From Chloroflexota bacterium (GTDB lineage: Bacteria; Chloroflexota; Ktedonobacteria; Ktedonobacterales; JADMIN01): a stretch of 64,000 nucleotides of DNA. The notes under the pieces are model-generated. The model was not told the origin of the DNA. It did not search any database and saw only the letters and a program-made list of their open reading frames with translations. This document shows positions 44,136 to 52,299 of the stretch, in pieces. The stretch lies in contig JAJPKE010000039.1 of the NCBI GenBank assembly GCA_021323855.1, forward strand, positions 62,001 through 126,000. Reading direction: 5' to 3'. Each line of letters starts with the position of its first letter. Position 1 is the stretch's first letter. The translations under genes and the position numbers were made by a program.

Positions 44136-45629
44136 ATGGCACGTGGTGGGCTGGCGCTCTGGGCGTATACACCGGCGACGAATGCCTATCCATTGCTGAT
44201 TGGCGAATATGGCGAGCAGATCGAGGGATTGGAGGTGACGACAGTTGCGCCCGGCGGCTTCGGTGATCTGGCGTGCGTGCTGAAGCTCGGATACCCACAC
44301 GATGCACGGCTGCCGCGCCCGGAGCTTGGCCTGTTCTCCCGCGTGGTGCTGCGTGACGGGCCGTTCACGGTGTTTAGCGGTGAATGGTCGGACCCGGCGC
44401 TGGTGCTGGATGGCGCCGCTGGCGACTATCTGCTGCTCTCGGCGCTTGGTGGTGGGGTGGCGCTGCGCGATGACCCGGATGATAGCAGCTACGCCACTGC
44501 AACCACAGCGCAGGGCATCATCGCGGCGGAGTTTGCCAAACGTAGCGCCTTTCTCGCGCTGGACCCAGACCAATCTGCTGTGTTGCCCAATGCGCCAACC
44601 AATACCTTTACGCCGGTCTACGACGGCTACACGCTGGAGGAGATTTTGCACGATTTGATGGGCGCGCTCGGTGACTATATCTGGACGGTCTATGACCACC
44701 CCAGCAATACCGATCAGGCGGGCTTTCCGACGTGGCAACTGCGCGCGCATCCCCGCGATACCACGACCACTACGTATCTGGCCTATGGCGAGGATATTCT
44801 GGGCTGGCGGGTGATGCCATCTGCGCAGCGCGCCTATAACGTCGTGCAGGTGGCGTATGTGGACCCTGTGGCGGGGCCGGGCGTCGTCACGGTGAGCGAT
44901 CCACGGCTGAATGGCGATGGTTCGCAGGGCAATGCACCGTTTCGGCGGCGCAAGTTGCGGCGGAATCTGGGGCATTTGCCGCTGACGGGGACGCAGGCGA
45001 CGGCCATCGCAAACGCCTGGCTCGCAACCTATAGCAACCCCACCAACAAAGTGGAGGTGGAGTTGCGCGCCGTGCATGACGCCAATGGCCGGCTGTTGCC
45101 GCTGCATCATGTGCGCGCCGACGGCAATCTCTATGTGCCGGAGCTGGCGGTGCGCGGTCAATCGCTGCCGGTCGCTCCCCTCGCTGGCGTCAACCAGTTT
45201 TACATCGTCGAAACGTTATACCGGGAGACGGCATCTGGCGATACCCGGCTGGTACTGCAACTCGATAACTATGCAGATCGGGCGGTCGCGCTGCTGGCGC
45301 GGCTCCAGATCAGCGATGAGGCGCGGCAACGCCAGCGTGGTGTGTATCGCGCGGTGCAATCGCCAGGGGCGCAGCAGGTGGGCTATTGCTCGATTCGCTC
45401 GCCCTCGGTGGCTGCTGGGCAACAGGTGGGCGTGGGGCTGAACTTTGTGCCGGTGCTGTCGCATATACCAACGGGTCTGACCTTCACGACGATTGCCAGC
45501 ACGAACGTTGGCAGCGGGCCAGGCGTTACCTCTGGCACATTGACGCAATACGGCTGTGAAGTGACGGTGACGGCTGCGGCGACTGGCGCCGTCGTCTGGA
45601 CCGGCAAATATACGACGCAAGGGGCATGA
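44136..45629 (+). CDS. phage tail/baseplate-like structural protein
   Basis: 497 residues; SD GGGAGGTGAG. The pattern of beta domains followed by YTLEEILHDLMGALGDYIWTVYDH and later RAYNVVQVAYVDPVAGPG resembles tail-hub/baseplate proteins of siphophages (gp27/XkdQ-like group), as does the position directly upstream of a lysis cassette. A cysteine-containing beta-rich C-terminus (about 400-497) may be a carbohydrate-binding or attachment part. The assignment is by pattern and context, not by a diagnostic motif. Confidence 0.6.
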   Translation: MARGGLALWAYTPATNAYPLLIGEYGEQIEGLEVTTVAPGGFGDLACVLKLGYPHDARLPRPELGLFSRVVLRDGPFTVFSGEWSDPALVLDGAAGDYLLLSALGGGVALRDDPDDSSYATATTAQGIIAAEFAKRSAFLALDPDQSAVLPNAPTNTFTPVYDGYTLEEILHDLMGALGDYIWTVYDHPSNTDQAGFPTWQLRAHPRDTTTTTYLAYGEDILGWRVMPSAQRAYNVVQVAYVDPVAGPGVVTVSDPRLNGDGSQGNAPFRRRKLRRNLGHLPLTGTQATAIANAWLATYSNPTNKVEVELRAVHDANGRLLPLHHVRADGNLYVPELAVRGQSLPVAPLAGVNQFYIVETLYRETASGDTRLVLQLDNYADRAVALLARLQISDEARQRQRGVYRAVQSPGAQQVGYCSIRSPSVAAGQQVGVGLNFVPVLSHIPTGLTFTTIASTNVGSGPGVTSGTLTQYGCEVTVTAAATGAVVWTGKYTTQGA

Positions 45630-45684
45630 ACTCCCTCTCCTCTGGGAGCGGGGTGCCCGCAGGGCGGAGTGAGGTCTTTCCGCG

Positions 45685-45724
45685 CTCCCCTCTCCCGCGC
45701 ACGGGGGAGGGGCTGGGGGTGGGG
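45685..45724. repeat. REP-like palindrome (copy 5) inside the phage-derived module
   Basis: CTCCCCTCTCCCGCGCACG followed by GGGGAGGGGCTGGGGGTGGG, inverse of the copy at 15025. A shorter CTCCCTCTCCTCTGGGAG palindrome precedes it at 45630-45647. Confidence 0.7.
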
Positions 45725-45756
45725 GATTTATTCTCGAAAAAGGAGCGAACACACCG

Positions 45757-46857
45757 ATGGATGCAATCCTCTTGCCAGGGCAACTCTGGCGTGAATCTGA
45801 GTTTGTCTATGATCCCGCGAGCAAACGCTGGCTTACCGGCACCTGCGGCCCTAACGCCTCCGCGATGGCCGAGAGTTGGGCGGAGCAACGCTACATTTCG
45901 ACGCTCGACGTGTATCATCGCATGCGCGCTGCCGGGCGCTGCGATGCCAATGGCGCGGCAACGCTCGCCTCGTTGGCCGATGATGTGCGCGCGGCGGGCT
46001 ACACCGTCGAGGTGTTGCCATATCGTGAGCCGATGCCGGAGGCAGATTGGCGCGGCTTCTTTGCGCAGCATGTCGGGCGGCAGGCGGTAGTCTTTGAGAC
46101 GGCCAACGGGCAGGCGCTGGTAGATAGCATCAGCGGCAAGGGAGAGAATGCGCGCAACCTGCGCTATCATTTTGTTCTGATCGTTGGCTGGCATCCGGGT
46201 GGCCATTCGCCGCGCATGAATCGCGATCTGCCGCCGGGCTGGTGGTGCAGCGACGGCGACAATTTCGCGCAGGGCAATGTGTTGCAATTCTATCCCGATG
46301 CTGTGCTGGCCGCCGCACGTCCCTGCGCTGCAATGGCCGTCTATGCGCGGGTGCGCATGCCTGCGCCCGATGGCTCTGGCGCGACGGAGGCGGGAGTTCC
46401 GCAGGGCTGGCGCGACGATGGCAAAACGTTGACCGCGCCGAATGGGCATCGCGTCGTGCTGGGGTTCCGTGCGCATGTGCTGGCGGCAAAAGACTGGCCG
46501 CCGGATGATGTGCCGCTGGAAGAGGAGCGGCATGTCGAGCATATCGAATGGCAGCATCCGGCGCTCGGCGGTGGGTCGCGCCAGCTCTTCCTGCGAACTG
46601 CGCTCTGCTGGTCGCCAGCGCAGGGCGTGCGTGAGATTCCCCTCGGCGCGGAACTGCTGGCCGTAGAGACAGAACTGGCGACGATGGAGAAACAACTCGC
46701 GGCGGCCAATGAGCATGCTGCGGCGCTGCAACGGCAACTGACGGCGCTGCTACAACAGGCGCAACAGTTGCAACATGCCGAAGACCCCGCCGTGGCCGCC
46801 ATCAAGGCGTTGGCTGTCGCGCTCTCCGCTGACGTGCCTGCGCAGCCAGCAGCGTAA
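45757..46857 (+). CDS. C39-type cysteine peptidase, probable endolysin
   Basis: 366 residues; SD AAGGAG. N-terminal papain-like domain with catalytic C30 in TGTCGPNASAM and H138 in RYHFVLIVGWHPG; the Asp/Asn is probably in the following SDGDN. A middle beta region (about 200-290) is followed by a coiled coil (LLAVETELATMEKQLAAAN, about 305-345). No signal peptide, as expected for an endolysin that needs a holin. The next gene is holin-like, which supports a role in cell-wall cleavage. Coiled coil may serve oligomerisation. Confidence 0.72.
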   Translation: MDAILLPGQLWRESEFVYDPASKRWLTGTCGPNASAMAESWAEQRYISTLDVYHRMRAAGRCDANGAATLASLADDVRAAGYTVEVLPYREPMPEADWRGFFAQHVGRQAVVFETANGQALVDSISGKGENARNLRYHFVLIVGWHPGGHSPRMNRDLPPGWWCSDGDNFAQGNVLQFYPDAVLAAARPCAAMAVYARVRMPAPDGSGATEAGVPQGWRDDGKTLTAPNGHRVVLGFRAHVLAAKDWPPDDVPLEEERHVEHIEWQHPALGGGSRQLFLRTALCWSPAQGVREIPLGAELLAVETELATMEKQLAAANEHAAALQRQLTALLQQAQQLQHAEDPAVAAIKALAVALSADVPAQPAA

Positions 46858-46913
46858 GGTGATGAGTCGTTGTGGTAGGACAGATGGATGGTATGAAAGG
46901 AACTGGATTGATT

Positions 46914-47300
46914 ATGCGAAACCTCGTGCAACGCGCACAACGCTACGAATCGCTCACACCCGGTGAGCGTGCGCTACTCAAACTGGCCGAGGGATTGATT
47001 TGCAGCGCGGTAATCGCGGCGCTGCCCGTAATCGCTCAGGCGCTCGGCCAGGGCAGTGTTCACTGGGGCGATGCGCTGCATACGGCGCTGGCGGCGGCCT
47101 CCGTCGCGGTATTGCTGGCGCTCAGCAAATACGCGAAGGCGCACGGCGATCCGGCGCCTGCCTCATCCATGCCTGTTGCTTTGCCCGCACCAGTATCACC
47201 AGTATCACCAGTATCACCAGTGTCACCGGCGTCTCTGGTGGCGGAGGGACTCAGCGATCTGGCGGGTGACGGCACGAATAGTGGCGGCGAAAGCAGGTGA
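46914..47300 (+). CDS. holin-like membrane protein
   Basis: About 128 residues from the ATG at 46914 (AAAGGA 12 bases upstream); ATG at 46893 and GTG at 46872 are alternatives. Two hydrophobic helices (LKLAEGLICSAVIAALPVIAQAL and HTALAAASVAVLLALSKYAKA) with a charged end KYAKAHGD resemble small phage holins. The tail is Pro/Val/Ser-rich, coded by a 9-bp repeat. It directly follows the peptidase gene. It would form the membrane hole that releases the endolysin. Confidence 0.7.
   Translation: MRNLVQRAQRYESLTPGERALLKLAEGLICSAVIAALPVIAQALGQGSVHWGDALHTALAAASVAVLLALSKYAKAHGDPAPASSMPVALPAPVSPVSPVSPVSPASLVAEGLSDLAGDGTNSGGESR
47191..47226 (+). repeat. 9-bp tandem repeat inside the holin-like gene
   Basis: CAGTATCAC three times and CAGTGTCAC once; encodes the Pro-Val-Ser repeat. 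Confidence 0.9.
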
Positions 47301-47322
47301 TGGCAGGTGATGACAGGTGATG
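47293..47322. repeat. 10-bp tandem repeat at the end of the holin-like gene
   Basis: GCAGGTGATG twice and ACAGGTGATG once, spanning the stop codon. Confidence 0.8.
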
Positions 47323-47402
47323 GCTCATTGCAGCAGGTTGTACAATGAGGGCACGCGGATCGAGTAACACCTGAGCCATCCGCGTCGAAAGGTGGCAATG
47401 CA

Positions 47403-47573
47403 ATGGGTAATGTCATCTTTGTGCTGGCGGTCGTTGCATTCTGGTTGTTCGTCTTCTTGCTGATGATGGTCCTCATCCGCATGGCGGCAGGCGCTCATGA
47501 TGATGAGCAGACCGCATGTGATGTTCCAGAGGACTATTACAACCGGAAAGACAACTCCGCCGCGCTGACCTGA
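47403..47573 (+). CDS. small membrane protein of the lysis region (56 residues)
   Basis: The ATG at 47403 follows SD GAAAGGTGG eight bases upstream. MGNVIFVLAVVAFWLFVFLL plus a few residues form one transmembrane helix; the C-terminus is acidic and polar (HDDEQTACDVPEDYYNRK). It fits a small accessory lysis protein or spanin-like/antiholin protein by size and position, though no family is recognised. It lies between the holin-like gene and the module terminator. Confidence 0.68.
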   Translation: MGNVIFVLAVVAFWLFVFLLMMVLIRMAAGAHDDEQTACDVPEDYYNRKDNSAALT

Positions 47574-47712
47574 CCAGACCACGCACACCGGCGCTGACCG
47601 TTGCAGCGCGTCCCTCGTAGGTGGTTTTCGTGGGAATTGCCGGGAGATTGCGGCAAGTACAAGCAGCAGCCTGGAGCAGGTGGGTTTCACCCAGGCGAAT
47701 CGTATGGTAGAA

Positions 47713-47744
47713 GCGGCAGGCGCGTCACTGCCGCTCATTTTTTT
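47713..47744 (+). terminator. Rho-independent terminator ending the phage-derived module
   Basis: GCGGCAG (47713-47719), 8-nt loop, CTGCCGC (47728-47734), then TCATTTTTTT. Confidence 0.88.
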
Positions 47745-47786
47745 GTCCTCATTCATGCCTTCAACGTCCTGCATGCTCTCAATGTC

Positions 47787-47828
47787 TTGCGTTTGTATAC
47801 AAACATCTGTATTATCATTAATGTATAC
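47787..47828 (+). promoter_or_regulatory. promoter and palindromic operators of the Clp_N-RHH gene
   Basis: Candidate -35 TTGCGT (47787-47792), 17 nt, -10 TATTAT (47810-47815). The spacer contains the perfect 12-bp palindrome TTTGTATACAAA (47792-47803), and a second GTATAC core lies at 47823-47828, near the expected transcription start. Paired half-sites in the promoter are the classical arrangement for autorepression by ribbon-helix-helix proteins. Confidence 0.6.
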
Positions 47829-47869
47829 GATTTACACTGATGCCTTCGTCCAGTGAGGAGCCTATCGCC

Positions 47870-48817
47870 ATGCAGCCAGAAGAGCTAGATCGGCCAGAAC
47901 AGCCGGAGTCAATAGCGCCAACAGAGCAAGAAGCGGCAGAAACACCAGGAACGCCGGAAACGCCGGAAACGCTTGTGTCAGCCACCACCACAACGCGCTT
48001 TGACAAGTTCACGCAGCACGCCCGCAAGGCGCTAGCCCTGGCGCAGCGTGTTGCCCGGCAGATGCGCAGCAACGACATTCGCTCAGAGCATCTGCTGTTG
48101 GGCCTGGTGGGCGTGAAAGAGAGTACGGCGGCGCGGGCGCTCGCCAGTATTGGCCTGGATGTGGCGAGCCTTCAGTTTGAACTGGCGATGCGTGGCATGC
48201 GTGATATGGGCAGACGCAAGCGTGGCGAGCGGGTACAGGCCGGCCAGAAAGAAACGAAAGAAACGAAAGAAACGAAAGAAACGAAAGAGCCAGTAGGTTT
48301 GACCGGCGAGAGCAAGCGCATCATCGAGCGCAGCGTGGCGCTGGCGCAGGAGGCTGGGCAACCCAGGGTCAGCACCGAACATCTGCTGCTGGCGCTGCTC
48401 GACGAGCCGGAGTGTGCCGCCGCCGCCCTCTTGCGCAGCCTGCATTACTTGCCTGAGATTGTGCGTGCAGCGGTGGCGCAGGCGTTGAGGCAACGCGGCG
48501 CTGGCGAATCCACCACCGCCACTGATCCCTCGATAGTTGCGCCGGGCAGCGGAGCGAAAAATAATGTTGTCACCTGCCGCCTGGATGACCAGACGCTGGC
48601 GGCGGTGGATTTGCTGGTCGAGGTGGGCATTCGTTCCTCGCGCAGCGATGCCGTCGCCTGGCTCATCTCCACCGGCTTGCAGGCGCACCGCGACCTCTTC
48701 GCGCGGCTGCAATCCACCGCCGAGACGATTCGCCAGTTGCGCGCTGATTTTCTGGACGCCGAACGTAATAATTATGCGGTAAACCAGAAGAGCCAGGCGC
48801 CATTTTCGACAACATAA
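47870..48817 (+). CDS. Clp N-terminal domain / ribbon-helix-helix fusion protein
   Basis: 315 residues from the ATG at 47870 (SD TGAGGAG at nine bases); the ATG at 47840 has no SD. Two Clp_N-type helical repeats lie at about 44-110 (HARKALALAQRVARQ, IRSEHLLLGLV) and 140-207 (RVSTEHLLLALLDEPE). They are joined by a Lys/Glu/Thr repeat from 9-bp DNA repeats. Residues about 231-280 (VVTCRLDDQTLAAVDLL, SRSDAVAWLISTGL) look like a ribbon-helix-helix DNA-binding domain. There is no AAA+ domain. The palindromic promoter suggests autoregulation. Its 3' end overlaps the convergent gene by 46 bp. Confidence 0.8.
   Translation: MQPEELDRPEQPESIAPTEQEAAETPGTPETPETLVSATTTTRFDKFTQHARKALALAQRVARQMRSNDIRSEHLLLGLVGVKESTAARALASIGLDVASLQFELAMRGMRDMGRRKRGERVQAGQKETKETKETKETKEPVGLTGESKRIIERSVALAQEAGQPRVSTEHLLLALLDEPECAAAALLRSLHYLPEIVRAAVAQALRQRGAGESTTATDPSIVAPGSGAKNNVVTCRLDDQTLAAVDLLVEVGIRSSRSDAVAWLISTGLQAHRDLFARLQSTAETIRQLRADFLDAERNNYAVNQKSQAPFSTT
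47939..47974 (+). repeat. imperfect 9-bp tandem repeat (Clp_N-RHH gene, N-terminus)
   Basis: GAAACACCA, GGAACGCCG, GAAACGCCG, GAAACGCTT; encodes ETPGTPETPETL. Confidence 0.8.
48248..48292 (+). repeat. 9-bp tandem repeat (Clp_N-RHH gene, linker)
   Basis: AAAGAAACG four times then AAAGAGCCA; encodes a (Lys-Glu-Thr)n linker between the two Clp_N repeats. Confidence 0.92.
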
Positions 48818-49800
48818 TACGATAGCAGCGTTTGCGTGCTTTGCCTGCCGTTATGCTCTATCTTCACCGTCTGTTGCACCGCGCAATACGCCTGGCCTTC
48901 CGGCGTAAACTGGACGACAGGCGCCGTCAGCGGCGCAGAAATAGCCGTGATTTTGCCCACTGACACCACCTGCCGGTTGAGCAACGCCGCAAACGCTGCC
49001 GGTGAATATTGCGCCGTCACCTGGCGCGACGTGAGCTGATACACTGCCGTCCAGTTGGCGACGCTGCCATCCTGCTCCGCCGCCAGGATCGCGTTGTCAT
49101 GCTGCGCGATGCTTGGCCCCAGCAGCGCCGCCAGGTCTGTGCAACTGGTGAGCGTGCAACCGGCGGCCATCTGATACGTGGTCACGCCTGCACCTTGCTG
49201 TCCAGCGCAGACGCTGGCGATTCCCTGCTGGTCCCTGGCGCTGGCATAGGAGAGCAGCGCGAAGGCGGCCAGCCCATCCGCGCTGATATGCGCGACGAAG
49301 GTATAGATGATGGGCTGCGGTGTGTCTGATTGCAGGATTCCCTGGCGGCAACGTGGTAACGCCACCGCCGGCGCAGTTCCCTGGGGCAGCCCTTGCGCAA
49401 ATGTGCCGTCCGCCAGCGGAAAGACGGGCAAATTGCCGGCGAGTTGTTCACCCAGCGACGTGGTAAAGGTGAAGGCGTTGGGGAGTCTGCTATTGGCCTG
49501 CGGCTGTAACTGAGCGGTATACGCCGTGTTGTCAGCCGTATCGAGCCAGCGCCCGGTGGCTGGAACATCGCTGGCTTGATGAACCGCTACAATGAGGTGC
49601 TGGTGTCGTTGTGCCTGGGTGTGCTGGGCGCCTGCGAAACCGGCAAAGACCCCAGCCGCGATCAGCAACGCCAGCGATACGCCAGCCAATCCTGCAATGC
49701 GTCGCCAGCCGGTATGTCGCCTGCTGAAAATGCTAACCGTTCCAAAAATACGTGTCCATTGCGAAGATCTCAGTTGTTGCCGGCGTCGTCTGTGCTGCAT
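48772..49800 (-). CDS. membrane-anchored extracytoplasmic protein, unknown function
   Basis: 342 residues; the ATG at 49798-49800 follows SD AGGGGG. A basic N-terminus and one transmembrane helix (about 35-58) precede a large external domain with paired cysteines (CTLTSC and others). The final part, PVVQFTPEGQAYCAVQQTVKI and SYYVVENGAWLF, looks like a SnoaL/NTF2-like or beta domain but is not assigned. The last 15 codons overlap the 3' end of the Clp_N-RHH gene on the opposite strand. It is followed on the left by that gene and preceded by the lipase-like gene in the same direction. Confidence 0.72.
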   Translation of the reverse strand: MQHRRRRQQLRSSQWTRIFGTVSIFSRRHTGWRRIAGLAGVSLALLIAAGVFAGFAGAQHTQAQRHQHLIVAVHQASDVPATGRWLDTADNTAYTAQLQPQANSRLPNAFTFTTSLGEQLAGNLPVFPLADGTFAQGLPQGTAPAVALPRCRQGILQSDTPQPIIYTFVAHISADGLAAFALLSYASARDQQGIASVCAGQQGAGVTTYQMAAGCTLTSCTDLAALLGPSIAQHDNAILAAEQDGSVANWTAVYQLTSRQVTAQYSPAAFAALLNRQVVSVGKITAISAPLTAPVVQFTPEGQAYCAVQQTVKIEHNGRQSTQTLLSYYVVENGAWLFWFTA

Positions 49801-49874
49801 AATGCGCCCCCTGTCGTGCCACGCTCCCGCCTGATTTGCGCATGCGCGTATGTGAGTAGGTGCGTTTAGGTGAG

Positions 49875-51557
49875 CTATTCCAGCCCATCGGCATGCACGA
49901 TAATCAGATATATCTCGTTCGACATGTCAGTAGTGGGGCCGCCCGCCAGCCCTGTGATATCTTTCACCTGGATAGGACTACCAGGGTCCTGTGTGCCCGG
50001 CTGTGAGACGTTGAGATGCTGCACCGGCGAATTGAGCATCGTCTGTACGCTAGAAACGGCGTCGGGCGCGCTGAGCAGCGGGGCCAGCCCATTCATGTTG
50101 ATGATGATCTGGTCAGTCAGCGCCCAGGCGTGGTAGCGCCCGCTGGGGTCCTGGTGATAACCGTTTGCCAGCGGCGGGCAGCCGTCACAGAGCGCCGCGC
50201 CGCCCCAGAGCGGGATTGCCGTAGCGGCGTCCGCCTGCGCCAGCATCACCAGGTCGCCCAGCGCCAGGAAGGTTTTTGCCGGTGTCTTATAGATCAAATA
50301 GTTGGTCTCGACGCCAAGCTGAATGTCGCCATAAAAGCTATAGAAATCCGGCCCTGGCAGCGGCTGAACGCTGTTATGCAGGGTGATGTTCTGGCTCTGC
50401 GGCGTCAGGTCTTGCTCCGCCGCGCCGTTGAGGTCCAGCCCAAGCTGATCTTTGAGTTTTGCGTAGATGCTGCTTTCGATGAGCGGCAGCACCGTCGTGA
50501 AGGGCGAGTTTGCCAGGGATGGTATGCCGTCGCCGGAGAGCGTCGCCGGGTCCAGCCCGCGTTTGGCCGTCAGCAGCCAGGACCCTTCCTGCGCGCCGTT
50601 CAGGATGAAGACGTGATCTATCAGGCTGGTGGCCTGCGCACACGCCGCTTCGTCATCGCTCGCCTGTTGATCTGTGGAGGTAATCGCCCTGGAATTGAGG
50701 CATCCGGCGAGCATCGTCCGCATGATCGCGCCGCCCATGCTATAGCCGATCAGCGTCACTTTTTTATTGGCGAAGTGCTGGCTGAGATGCAGGATCACCT
50801 GCGCCAGCGCCACGGCATTGGCGTCAATCGAACTCTGGCTGACGCAATCGGCGCTGGAACTGCATTGTGGCGACTCAGCGGAGGAGCAGCCGCTAGGGGT
50901 ATGCGTCCACGCGGTATCGTCCACATAGCAGAACGCCTGCATGGCGCTGGCGTCGTAGGTGGTGGTCAGCGCGCCGATCAGGCCGGTCCAGGTTTGTTCG
51001 CTGGAGTCGCTGCTCTGGTCGCCGTCTGGCGTGCCGTTCAGTTCATGGGCGAAGTCCGTGGCGTCCTCGCGGATGCCATGCACCCAGACGATGGGATGGA
51101 TGCTGTGTCCGGTGGAAATCCAGTGGATGACGGCGCTTTTCTGCCGGGCGGTATTGGCCCCACCGGCGCTGAGCGTAACGCTGACGGTATCGGTGCCGAG
51201 ATGTCCGCCCTGGTAGGTATACTGCGCGTTGCCGTTGCTATCGGTGGTGACGGTGGCGCTGGCGGTGTTGGCGCCTTTGATGGTAATAGCCAACTGGCTG
51301 TTAGTCAGCGGATGACCGTTCTTGTCGAGCGCATGCAACTGAAGGTTGGCGTTGCCATGCTGCGCCACGAAAGCGCCGCTGCCACAGGCAGCCTCCGGAA
51401 AGTCACCGGCGCGTGCGCTATCTATCGCGCAGATGCTAATGCTGGCGCCAGGCGGCGTGGTAGCCGGATTACAGCAGGCGAACATGATACCGAACACGAG
51501 GAAATTGATGATGAGTATGATAGGAAGACGAAGCCGATGGCGCGGTGCTGTGTCCAT
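49875..51557 (-). CDS. secreted lipoprotein esterase/lipase-like with Ig-like (Big-1) domain
   Basis: 560 residues; SD AAGGAG. N-terminal signal with a lipobox-like FGIMFACC, suggesting lipidation at Cys27/28. A bacterial Ig-like Big-1 domain (about 70-145, LQLHALDKNGHPLTNSQLAI) is followed by an alpha/beta-hydrolase with HPIVWVHGI and nucleophile GYSMGG. The hydrolase part resembles PGAP1/triacylglycerol lipase-like proteins. Several cysteine clusters are present. Cell-surface ester hydrolysis is likely; the substrate is unknown. Confidence 0.8.
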   Translation of the reverse strand: MDTAPRHRLRLPIILIINFLVFGIMFACCNPATTPPGASISICAIDSARAGDFPEAACGSGAFVAQHGNANLQLHALDKNGHPLTNSQLAITIKGANTASATVTTDSNGNAQYTYQGGHLGTDTVSVTLSAGGANTARQKSAVIHWISTGHSIHPIVWVHGIREDATDFAHELNGTPDGDQSSDSSEQTWTGLIGALTTTYDASAMQAFCYVDDTAWTHTPSGCSSAESPQCSSSADCVSQSSIDANAVALAQVILHLSQHFANKKVTLIGYSMGGAIMRTMLAGCLNSRAITSTDQQASDDEAACAQATSLIDHVFILNGAQEGSWLLTAKRGLDPATLSGDGIPSLANSPFTTVLPLIESSIYAKLKDQLGLDLNGAAEQDLTPQSQNITLHNSVQPLPGPDFYSFYGDIQLGVETNYLIYKTPAKTFLALGDLVMLAQADAATAIPLWGGAALCDGCPPLANGYHQDPSGRYHAWALTDQIIINMNGLAPLLSAPDAVSSVQTMLNSPVQHLNVSQPGTQDPGSPIQVKDITGLAGGPTTDMSNEIYLIIVHADGLE

Positions 51558-51741
51558 CGCTGGCGCTCCTTTCCTCGCGTTGGGATGGCGGCCTTCTCAC
51601 TGGAGGCCGCACCTGCCCTGGCGGAGAATATGCAGCGAGTATAGCCTGCGCCTGCCATGTACACAATTCTGTAGCTCACAGCTTTTGCGTGAGCGACGAC
51701 ATACTGAGCTTTGCTTTGCTGGCCCATCATTCCATCACGCG

Positions 51742-52110
51742 CTACCCGCCGGCCATCCGCCGCTTGCGCTCCATCAGTGTTTGCATATATCGGTCGCCCC
51801 AGTCCCGCATCTGCACCAGGATCGGTTCCAGGCTTTTGCCGAACTCGGTGAGCGAATATTCGACTCTGGGGGGCACTTCGCGATAGACATGGCGATGCAC
51901 GATGCCGTCTTCCTCCAACTCGCGCAGTTGCAGCGTCAGCATGCGTTGCGTGACATCGGGGAGCATGCGCCGCAGTTCGCCAAAGCGTTTTTTGCCGTCG
52001 AGCAGGTGAAAGAGAATCACGCTTTTCCACTTGCCGCCAATGATATCCACTGTCGCCTCGACGGGGCAGTGATAGTTGACTTGCAGCCGTTCAGGGCCAA
52101 GTTTTTTCAT
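51742..52110 (-). CDS. HxlR-family transcriptional regulator
   Basis: 122 residues from the ATG at 52108-52110 (SD GAGGA); the frame is open to 52134. Winged-helix HxlR signature: CPVEATVDIIGGKWKSVILFHLL, RFGELRRMLPDVTQRMLT, LRELEEDGIVHR. A single Cys near residue 14 occupies the position used for redox or quinone sensing in the YodB/QorR type. It is divergent from a quinone-oxidoreductase-like gene with a palindrome between, so it probably represses both. Confidence 0.93.
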   Translation of the reverse strand: MKKLGPERLQVNYHCPVEATVDIIGGKWKSVILFHLLDGKKRFGELRRMLPDVTQRMLTLQLRELEEDGIVHRHVYREVPPRVEYSLTEFGKSLEPILVQMRDWGDRYMQTLMERKRRMAGG

Positions 52111-52144
52111 GCGCCTATTCCTCGTTCCCCCCACTATGCCTCAT

Positions 52145-52164
52145 TAGTATCTTTTTTGATACTA
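52145..52164. promoter_or_regulatory. operator between hxlR-like and oxidoreductase genes
   Basis: TAGTATC-TTTTTT-GATACTA, a perfect 7-bp inverted repeat in the 189-bp divergent spacer. HxlR proteins bind such spaced inverted repeats. Confidence 0.7.
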
Positions 52165-52299
52165 TATCACAAAAATGTGCGTACTTGCAGAATTGGACGG
52201 CAGCGGGTACAGTCTTTCACCAGGGGACCACAGGCGGTCTCCATGATTCACGAGATGTTCGAGATGTGCGATGACACGACAAGGAGTTACAAAATTCGT

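Noticed and set aside
44016..45161. 381-codon minus-strand ORF opposite the tail-like gene
   Set aside because: Arg/Gln/His-rich shadow typical of GC-rich antisense frames.
50016..51644. 542-codon plus-strand ORF antisense to the lipase-like gene
   Set aside because: High-GC shadow frame; the minus-strand gene has lipobox, Ig-like and GYSMGG motifs.
51346..52299. N-terminal extension of the oxidoreductase frame by about 318 codons
   Set aside because: The extension lies opposite the HxlR gene and its own promoter region, has no homology, and a good start with SD exists at 52300.
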